Below, piece by piece: positions 4,299 to 9,647 of a stretch of 9,647 nucleotides of DNA. How positions within the stretch are numbered: the stretch's first letter is position 1; every line of letters starts with the position of its first letter. Source of the DNA: Treponema sp. (GTDB lineage Bacteria; Spirochaetota; Spirochaetia; Treponematales; Breznakiellaceae); the NCBI GenBank assembly GCA_031281925.1, contig JAITES010000169.1, forward strand, positions 1 through 9,647, read 5' to 3'. Both the position numbers and the translations under genes were made by a program. Below the pieces are notes generated by a model. That model did no database searches and was not told the origin of the DNA. It was given only the letters and a program-made list of their open reading frames with translations.

Positions 4299-5438
4299 AT
4301 GAGACATTATGTGCTGGAAGAGATACCGCTGAACAGTTATTTTTCCAAGGTGGTCTATCTGGATAACCAGTTTATACTGGCCGCTCCGGAGACACCCTTT
4401 GACGAGCAGTTACTCAAAGCTCTGCAGGACTGGAAATTCCAGGAAGTCTTAACCGAGGGCGAGCCCCGGAAAGAATATGCGGCAGAAGAAGTAGGCGCGC
4501 TGGAGGAACAGGAACTTTCCCAGATGTCCCTCCTCTCCGACGGCGACAAGATCAAGCGGGCTGAAGAATTCTATACGGCCTTTCAGAAATATGTAGAGAA
4601 TCTTTTAACCGAAGTAGCCATCAAAAACACCCTGGTTTTCAAGGAGGTGGCGGATAAGGTCAAGACTGCCTGCGAAATTATCCGGGAAGACCGGCGTTTT
4701 ATCATGCGGGTTATGCGGAATATCGAGCCTTCGCCGGATGAAAACTATCTGGCAAGCCATGCGGTCCGTTCCACAATAATAGCTATCATCATCGGCTTTA
4801 CCCTGAAACTGGTCAGCCACAGGCTCATAGAGCTGGGTGTGGCGGCCCTGCTCCACGAAATAGGCATGATGAAGCTGCCGCCTCAGGTTTACCTGTCCAG
4901 GCGGCCCCTGACTCCCCAGGAACGCAAGGCCATTCTTACCCACCCGGTGCTCTCCTTCAATGTCCTTAAATCCTTCGATTTCCCCCTCGCGGTAAGCGTG
5001 GCCGCGCTTGAACACCATGAACGGGAAAACGGTTCCGGTTATCCCCAAAAACTCACCGGCGACAAGATAAGCCTCTATGCAAAGATAATTGCCGTGGCAT
5101 GCTCCTATGAAGCCCTCTCCACAAAGCGGCCCCACAAGGAGGCCAAGGACGGCTACACGGGCATGCTGGAGCTTCTGAAAAACGAGGGCAAGCAGTACGA
5201 TGAGACAGTTGTCCGGGCCCTGGTTTTCTCCCTTTCAATCTATCCTATCGGCCTCTATGTGCTCCTCTCCAACGCCAAAAAAGGCCAGGTGGTGGATGTT
5301 ATACCCGAAAAACCCAAGTACCCCATTGTCCAGATCCTGGGAGAACTCACCCCCGACGGCAAAAACAAGGTTCAGGAAACCAGCCAGGAGGGAATCCACA
5401 TCGTGCGTCCCCTCACGCGGGAAGAGATCGGCAGTTAA
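4299..5438 (+). CDS. HD-GYP domain protein with a divergent metal site
   Basis: This 379-aa soluble protein has an N-terminal module (about 1-55, VVYLDNQFILAAPETPF then LLKALQDWKFQEV) resembling the beta-rich DUF3391-type segment of some HD-GYP proteins, a charged linker, and an HD-GYP domain at about 145-320. HD-GYP enzymes hydrolyse cyclic di-GMP using two or three metals. Conserved here are H154, H215 (HPVLSF), H239-H240 and G247-Y248-P249 in HHERENGSGYP. Several usual residues differ: the HD pair is H186-E187, the following GK is G189-M190, the DG before SGYP is N244-G245, and the VAD..D element is VAC268..E271. It may therefore be a weak phosphodiesterase, have altered specificity, or be a c-di-GMP-binding regulator. 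It is cotranscribed with a CNNM transporter through a TAATG overlap, and divergent from the TPR/alaA operon. Domain call secure; activity uncertain. Confidence 0.88.
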   Translation: MRHYVLEEIPLNSYFSKVVYLDNQFILAAPETPFDEQLLKALQDWKFQEVLTEGEPRKEYAAEEVGALEEQELSQMSLLSDGDKIKRAEEFYTAFQKYVENLLTEVAIKNTLVFKEVADKVKTACEIIREDRRFIMRVMRNIEPSPDENYLASHAVRSTIIAIIIGFTLKLVSHRLIELGVAALLHEIGMMKLPPQVYLSRRPLTPQERKAILTHPVLSFNVLKSFDFPLAVSVAALEHHERENGSGYPQKLTGDKISLYAKIIAVACSYEALSTKRPHKEAKDGYTGMLELLKNEGKQYDETVVRALVFSLSIYPIGLYVLLSNAKKGQVVDVIPEKPKYPIVQILGELTPDGKNKVQETSQEGIHIVRPLTREEIGS

Positions 5439-6790
5439 TGGAGGATCCCTGGCTTAATTCCGGAGTCTCCGGAGCCGAATACATCTGTTCCCGTATCCTC
5501 TTTATACTGGCCGTAATTCTTGTCAAAGCCTTTTTTACCCTGGCGGAAACCGCTTTTACTTATTCACGGAAAACCTACCTTCGCAGCCTGGCGGAAAATG
5601 GAAACCGGAAGTACCGGCAGGTTCTGGAAACGGTGGAAAATCCGCCGGTGTTTCTTGCGGGTCTGCGTATATGGATCATCTTTCTGGAGATCCTTGCCGG
5701 CGCGGCCGGAGGCTTTGGGCCAGCGCGGTACCTTGGCGCATCCCTTAAAAACATCGAAAGCATCGCCCCCTATGCCGGTATTCTCGGGCCTGCAGCGGTT
5801 ACCCTGTGCATCACCGTTGCGGCAGTGCTCCTGGGGGACATGCTCCCCAAAATGATCGCCCTTTCGGCGCCGGAAAAAATATCGGCTGCCGTGCTTCCCT
5901 TCGTTAAAGTTCTGGCAGCGCTTCTGCGGCCTTTCAGCCTTCTCTCCCTCACTCTCAAGACACTGATCCGTAATGCCTTCGGCCTTGACGAAAAAACTTC
6001 CGCGGTTACGGAAGAGGAACTGCGCGTTGCACTGAGGGAAGGTGAAAAATCCGGCGTTGTGGAAAGCCGGGAACGGGACATGGTGGAAGGGGTTTTCTAT
6101 CTGGGGGATCGTCCTGTACGGGCCTTCATGACTCACCGTTCCGAGATTGACTGGATCGAAATAAACGCGGGGATCGAAGAGATCCGCAGTCTTGCCCTCA
6201 AGAAAGACAACCAGAACTGTTTCCCTGTGGCAAAGGAAGCTCTGGACGAAATTGTGGGCATGGTCGTCCGCGAGGACATACTCAAGGCCCTGCTCTCCGG
6301 TTTTCCGGGAGGACTGAGAAGCATATTGAAACAGCCCCAGTTCGTGCCGGAAACCATGAGCGCGCTCAAGGCCTTTGAAGCCTTCAAAAAAGGTGAAACA
6401 GACCACCTCTTTGTAATGGATGAATATTCAGGCTTTGCAGGGATACTGCCGGTACAGGGTCTGGTAGAAGAGATTATAGGCCAGCTTTCGGCGGGTTCCG
6501 GGGAAGAGGAAGAACTCAACCGGGAAAAGGACGGCAGTTTTACCGCTTCCGGCAGTATCAGTATTGATGATATAGCACAGGCTCTGTCGCTTGAAAGTCT
6601 CAATTCCAGTAATCAGGGCCCAAACCCGGAATACCATACCCTGGCAGGCTTCATCCTCTCCCTGACAGGAGAAGTCCCCAGGACAAATGATATCTTTGAA
6701 TACGGTTCCTACACCTTCCGCATCCTCTCCATGGACGGCAACAGAATAGAAAAAGTACTCATCACGCCTTCCCCCGGAACCGCCCGCTAA
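5438..6790 (+). CDS. CNNM/CBS/CorC-domain transporter (HlyC/CorC family)
   Basis: This 450-aa inner-membrane protein belongs to the family of divalent-cation transporters or exporters formerly called hemolysin-like. A CNNM transmembrane domain spans about 15-185, with FFTLAETAF at 32-40 and GDMLPKMIAL at 133-142 (usually GE-x-x-PK in relatives; Asp here). Then come the linker VTEEELRVALREGEKSGVVE (190-209), two CBS repeats (about 225-285 and 290-350; MTHRSEI at 231-237, VREDIL at 277-282) and a CorC_HlyC cytoplasmic domain (about 364-445, ending in TLAGFILSLTGEVP and FRILSMDGNRIEKV). CBS pairs in relatives bind ATP-Mg or other nucleotides and gate transport; Mg2+ is the best-supported substrate family-wide, not shown here. 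Its ATG overlaps the HD-GYP stop by 1 nt (TAATG) with only a weak SD, so translation probably depends on ribosomes leaving the upstream gene. Length is normal. Confidence 0.9.
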   Translation: MEDPWLNSGVSGAEYICSRILFILAVILVKAFFTLAETAFTYSRKTYLRSLAENGNRKYRQVLETVENPPVFLAGLRIWIIFLEILAGAAGGFGPARYLGASLKNIESIAPYAGILGPAAVTLCITVAAVLLGDMLPKMIALSAPEKISAAVLPFVKVLAALLRPFSLLSLTLKTLIRNAFGLDEKTSAVTEEELRVALREGEKSGVVESRERDMVEGVFYLGDRPVRAFMTHRSEIDWIEINAGIEEIRSLALKKDNQNCFPVAKEALDEIVGMVVREDILKALLSGFPGGLRSILKQPQFVPETMSALKAFEAFKKGETDHLFVMDEYSGFAGILPVQGLVEEIIGQLSAGSGEEEELNREKDGSFTASGSISIDDIAQALSLESLNSSNQGPNPEYHTLAGFILSLTGEVPRTNDIFEYGSYTFRILSMDGNRIEKVLITPSPGTAR

Positions 6791-6811
6791 GCACAGAATG
6801 TTTCATGTGCT
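6790..6811. terminator. Hairpin between convergent genes, doubtful terminator
   Basis: AGCACA (6790-6795) pairs with TGTGCT (6806-6811) around a 10-nt loop; the loop contains the helicase stop codon and the left arm begins at the last base of the CNNM stop. Only 12 bp separate the two genes. No T-run follows on either strand, so any bidirectional terminator role is weakly supported. Confidence 0.25.
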
Positions 6812-8041
6812 GTCGGCCGCCGCGACTCTTCCCCGGAGCAGGATCTTCGGATACACCGTGATACCAAGGCGTTTTTCAAGCCGCGCGAGGGCATTCATCT
6901 CCTGTTCGTCTCCTATGGTAACCATTACCCCCCGCCTTCCCGCGCGGGCCGTTCTTCCCGCACGGTGTATGTAGACCAGATCTTCTCCGGGGCAGTCAAG
7001 GGCGATTATATGAGTGACACCGTTTATATCCAGGCCGCGGCAGGCGAGATCGCTTGACACCAGCACTTCTACTTTCCCGCTGCGGAAACCGTCTATGGCG
7101 GCTTTCCTGGACTTCTTGTCCATGCCGGCGAACAGGGGCAGGGCGTTGATATGATGATACTGAAGCTGGGAGACAACATTGCCCGGCTGTCCTGCGCCGC
7201 CTGAAAACACAAGAGCCTTCCCCGGCTTTACCGCTGCCAGAAAGGAACGGAGGCTTGAAATTTTATGCCTGCGCTCCGCAAAGAAGGCCCAATGTTCTAT
7301 CCGTTCCCGGAGCACGTCTTCGTTTGACAGTGATACTACGGCATGATCCGGCCCGAAAAAAGGCTGAAGCCTCCGGCGGCATTTGTCCGTTATGGTTGCC
7401 GAGCAGGAAATATACACGGGCCGGGCTCCCTGCCCGGCGGCAGACGGGGGGGCTCCCGTTTCCCTGCCAATAAGTTCTAAAAGTTCACTGGTTTCCGCGA
7501 GGCTTTCGTCCGAGACAAGCCTGTCGGCCTCATCAAGCACGAGAAAAGAAAGGGCCTTCAACGAAAGTTTCTTCATTTTTGCAAGCAGCAGTACCCTTCC
7601 CGGATTTCCCGCAATTACCGCGGGCTTGTTTTTTTTCAGGCTGTCAATCTGCCGGGAGATGTTTCCGCTGCCGATTAAGAGGAGGCTTGAATGTGGAGAG
7701 GGGGAAGCGGAATTTGTTTTCAGGAGGAAATCAGTTTCGTTTTTTATCTGGGCGCACAGTTCGTATGTAGGGGCAAGGAGCAGCGCCGAAGGCCCAGGTC
7801 CCTTCAGCCTCTGCAGTATGGGTAAAAGGTAGGCAAAGGTTTTCCCCGTCCCCGTCGCGGAACTGAAGAACAGATCCTTCCCTTCAAGGATCAGGGGTAT
7901 AACCTGTTTTTGAATTTCCGAAGGGTTTTTTATGCCCCGTTCCGGCAGCCGCTCCGCAAGAGCGGCTTCAATTCCCAGAGAGACAAAATCATCCGGAGCC
8001 AAACTCCGTTTTGCCTCCGATTCGTTTTTTACGTTTGGCAC
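6803..8041 (-). CDS. DEAD-box ATP-dependent RNA helicase
   Basis: This 412-aa superfamily 2 helicase couples ATP hydrolysis to local unwinding of RNA duplexes (ribosome assembly, mRNA decay or cold response in relatives). All core motifs are seen: Q motif with F19 and Q44 (NPSEIQKQ), motif I SATGTGKT (61-68), Ia APTYELCA (90-97), NPGR (146-149, usually TPGR), II DEAD (170-173), III SAT (214-216), IV ALVFS (276-280), V SSDLACRGLDI (329-339) and VI HRAGRTARAG (359-368). The protein ends soon after the second RecA domain, with no RNA-binding or basic tail, so it is a minimal core enzyme and the RhlE/CsdA/DbpA subtype cannot be assigned. The start is GTG at 8041, directly abutting the TAG of the upstream glycosyltransferase gene; the SD is weak, so coupling is likely. 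No in-frame ATG lies nearby. Confidence 0.93.
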   Translation of the reverse strand: MPNVKNESEAKRSLAPDDFVSLGIEAALAERLPERGIKNPSEIQKQVIPLILEGKDLFFSSATGTGKTFAYLLPILQRLKGPGPSALLLAPTYELCAQIKNETDFLLKTNSASPSPHSSLLLIGSGNISRQIDSLKKNKPAVIAGNPGRVLLLAKMKKLSLKALSFLVLDEADRLVSDESLAETSELLELIGRETGAPPSAAGQGARPVYISCSATITDKCRRRLQPFFGPDHAVVSLSNEDVLRERIEHWAFFAERRHKISSLRSFLAAVKPGKALVFSGGAGQPGNVVSQLQYHHINALPLFAGMDKKSRKAAIDGFRSGKVEVLVSSDLACRGLDINGVTHIIALDCPGEDLVYIHRAGRTARAGRRGVMVTIGDEQEMNALARLEKRLGITVYPKILLRGRVAAADST

Positions 8042-9283
8042 CTAGCTGCCGCTCTTCTTTCCCGGCCACGCATCAAGGACTTTTTCATAGACGCCCTGCA
8101 GTCTTTCTGTCATGTTATCAATAGTCCAGGAAGCGGCATGAGCCCTGGCATCAAGAACCTTCTGTTCATAGAGTTCCCTGTCGCTCAAAAGCAGGCAGAC
8201 CTTTTTCCTGAACTCCTCAGGATCATTCTTTACCATAAAGCCGCCGTTGTCCCCGTTCATCACCTGGATGGTTCCCATCTCGCCGATAGCCACCACCGGC
8301 AAGCCTGAAAGCATTGCCTCAATGGTCACAAGTCCCTGGGTTTCGGTTATTGAAGGAAACACAAAAATATCGGAGACGGCATAGGTAAGGGAAAGCTCTT
8401 CCCGCTTGAGGTATCCGGGGAAGAAGCAGCAGTCCGTCAGTCCCAGCTCTTCCGCTTCTTTTTTGAAAGAATCAAGATCCGGACCGTTCCCCACGATGAG
8501 CAGCACCGTGTCGGGATGCTCTTCCCGTATGGAGGGGAGCAGTTTCAGCAAAAATGAAATATTCTTTTCCTGGGCTACCCGGCCTGCAAAGAGGAGGATA
8601 CGCTTGCCCTTGAGACCGGGGAACTGCTCCTCCAGTTTTTTTCCAAAGGCTTCGATATCTTCCCTCTTGTGATCAAACTGTTTGGGATCTATACCCGTGG
8701 GAAGCATCACCGTTTCTTTGCGTACCCGGTAACGCTTTACTACTTCCCGTATCTGGGGAGTGGGCACGATAACAAGATCCGCGCGGCGCAGCACGCCTTT
8801 AAGAACCCGGCGGGCAATGTAACGCAGCAGAAAATCCGGCGCCAGCGGAAAATAGGAGAAAATGTAATCCTCCCACATGGTATGAAAGGTGTAAACTGCC
8901 GGAAGATAGTGAAGTTTGGCATAGGAAAAGCCGAATTGCGCAATTACAAATTCCGTGTGGATGTGGACAATGTCGGGATTAAAGGCTTCAATGTGTTTTG
9001 CGACCCAGAACCAGCCTGAAGTTTTGGCAAGCCGGTCTTCTTTGGAAACCGGTAAAGGCAGGGGCATGGAAGGCGCCCTGAGTAGAATGGGTTCTTCGGG
9101 GCCGTTATTTTCCACCTCACCGGTAAAAAACTTAAACTCTTCCGACAGGGATTCCGGATAAACCGAGCAGACTATCATCACCCGGTGCCCCAAACGAATA
9201 AGGGCCCGGGAAAACGATTCCACTGAAACAGAAATACCGTTCACCCGGGGCCAGTATGCATCGGTAAACATGACAATATTCAT
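8042..9283 (-). CDS. GT4 glycosyltransferase, diacylglycerol glucosyltransferase-like
   Basis: This 413-aa GT-B fold retaining glycosyltransferase of family 4 shows the N-terminal MFTDAYWPRVNGIS (5-18, NG loop), HIHTEF (107-112), FHTMWEDY (133-140), the donor-binding AGRVAQEKN (233-241; R235 and K240), VGNGPDL (264-270) and the family EX7E motif E314/E322 in SITETQGLVTIEA. The FHTMWEDY segment is like the HTMYEDY stretch of 1,2-diacylglycerol 3-glucosyltransferases, so a membrane glycolipid product is likely; PimB-like or other lipid/glycan acceptors are alternatives. It has no membrane helix and is expected to be peripheral at the cytoplasmic membrane face. The ATG at 9283 fits the family N-terminus, yet there is no SD; a promoter ends 6 nt before it, predicting a leaderless mRNA. 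The helicase gene follows with no gap. Confidence 0.92.
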   Translation of the reverse strand: MNIVMFTDAYWPRVNGISVSVESFSRALIRLGHRVMIVCSVYPESLSEEFKFFTGEVENNGPEEPILLRAPSMPLPLPVSKEDRLAKTSGWFWVAKHIEAFNPDIVHIHTEFVIAQFGFSYAKLHYLPAVYTFHTMWEDYIFSYFPLAPDFLLRYIARRVLKGVLRRADLVIVPTPQIREVVKRYRVRKETVMLPTGIDPKQFDHKREDIEAFGKKLEEQFPGLKGKRILLFAGRVAQEKNISFLLKLLPSIREEHPDTVLLIVGNGPDLDSFKKEAEELGLTDCCFFPGYLKREELSLTYAVSDIFVFPSITETQGLVTIEAMLSGLPVVAIGEMGTIQVMNGDNGGFMVKNDPEEFRKKVCLLLSDRELYEQKVLDARAHAASWTIDNMTERLQGVYEKVLDAWPGKKSGS

Positions 9284-9289
9284 AAAATA

Positions 9290-9318
9290 AATATACCATA
9301 AAAACCGGTAAAAAGCAA
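9290..9318 (-). promoter_or_regulatory. Promoter of the GT4/helicase operon, predicted leaderless
   Basis: On the minus strand there is a -35 TTGCTT (9318-9313), a 17-nt spacer and a -10 TATATT (9295-9290), then TATTTT and the ATG. The expected +1 coincides with the start codon at 9283. The layout is identical to the promoter at 2005-2033. Confidence 0.65.
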
Positions 9319-9346
9319 TTTTGTTAAGTCTGATCCCGGCACAGGC

Positions 9347-9647
9347 TTATCGGGAGGCCCTGTCCCGGGGAACGCCTGTTTTAAGCAGGGTCTCTATGAA
9401 CTTTACCGTCTCCCGGCCTTCTTCCCCGCTGGAGGCGGGCGGTCGGCCGTCCCGGATGGCGCCGCAGAAGTCTTCAAGCTGGAGGCTGAAGAAATACACC
9501 GTGGCGTTGATGGTCTTGAAGAAGGCTTCGTCTTCGGTCCGGAATTTGTCCAGCAGATCCTTTTCCCCTTCGATGGTCCACAGATCGTTCAGGGGAGGCT
9601 CCGTGATGGAACTCATCCCGGCGATAAACATGGCGCCCCCGTCGGTC
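9347..9647 (-). CDS. C-terminal end of a Gfo/Idh/MocA-type oxidoreductase (partial)
   Basis: About 99 C-terminal residues are visible, running from the window edge to a TAA at 9347-9349; the reading frame stays open to 9647, so the gene begins outside. The C-terminal pattern, a GGA-F-IAGM beta strand, DLWTIEGEKD, and then LQLEDFCGAIRDGRPPASSGEEGRETVKFIETLL, is typical of the alpha/beta substrate-binding domain of Gfo/Idh/MocA NAD(P)-dependent dehydrogenases acting on sugars or inositols. The Rossmann domain and the catalytic Lys are not in the window, so substrate and cofactor cannot be judged. An internal ATG at 9631 is not the true start. The GT4 gene follows on the same strand, 63 bp downstream, with its own promoter, so it is probably a separate unit. 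Confidence 0.75.
   Translation of the reverse strand, partial: TDGGAMFIAGMSSITEPPLNDLWTIEGEKDLLDKFRTEDEAFFKTINATVYFFSLQLEDFCGAIRDGRPPASSGEEGRETVKFIETLLKTGVPRDRASR

Noticed and set aside
5564..6406. 280-codon open frame on the minus strand across the CNNM gene
   Set aside because: It is fully antisense to a gene with clear family motifs, has no domain signature, and its His/Phe/Arg-rich composition is typical of a shadow frame in GC-rich DNA.
9327..9355. GC-rich stretch after the oxidoreductase stop as a terminator
   Set aside because: Only a 4-bp CCCG/CGGG pairing can be made and no T-run follows.

Overview
The window reads as chromosomal DNA of a spirochaete, most likely a treponeme of the free-living or insect-gut kind. 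This is inferred from the gene set: an AlaA-type aminotransferase coupled to a membrane/TPR protein, a divergent HD-GYP protein coupled to a CNNM/CorC transporter, and a diacylglycerol-glucosyltransferase-like GT4 enzyme. No rRNA or other taxonomic marker is present, so the assignment is tentative. No tRNA, rRNA, CRISPR array, insertion sequence or phage gene was seen.

Layout. Positions 1-625 (+) hold a possible 47-residue secreted peptide overlapping a single-domain bacteriohemerythrin. Positions 643-1998 (-) hold a four-helix membrane protein and a CBM9-like sugar-binding protein, each with its own promoter and an intrinsic terminator. Positions 2081-4134 (-) are a two-gene operon: a membrane-anchored TPR-like protein followed, with an ATGA overlap, by alanine aminotransferase alaA. 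A 160-bp divergent intergenic region (4135-4298) holds promoters on both strands, two hairpins and an intrinsic terminator. Positions 4299-6790 (+) are a second two-gene operon, HD-GYP protein then CNNM/CBS/CorC transporter, joined by a TAATG overlap. Positions 6803-9283 (-) are a third: a GT4 glycosyltransferase followed immediately by a DEAD-box RNA helicase with a GTG start. Positions 9347-9647 (-) are the C-terminal end of a Gfo/Idh/MocA-type oxidoreductase that continues beyond the window.

Functions. The set is mostly housekeeping: nitrogen metabolism, membrane lipid or glycan synthesis, RNA remodelling, divalent-cation handling and signalling. The most unusual points are these. (i) The bacteriohemerythrin has Asn in place of one conserved iron-ligand His and is AT-rich (about 37% GC against 55-60% in sampled parts of the 4.3-6.8 kb operon). 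(ii) The HD-GYP protein keeps the GYP signature but has lost several metal-site residues. (iii) Two genes (CBM9-like and GT4) have a -35/17/TATATT promoter ending exactly 6 nt before the ATG and no Shine-Dalgarno, which predicts leaderless mRNAs. (iv) The divergent intergenic region encodes a promoter-hairpin-terminator unit that could make a small RNA of about 86 nt or act as an attenuator. I did not recognise a wholly new multi-gene defence or biosynthetic system.
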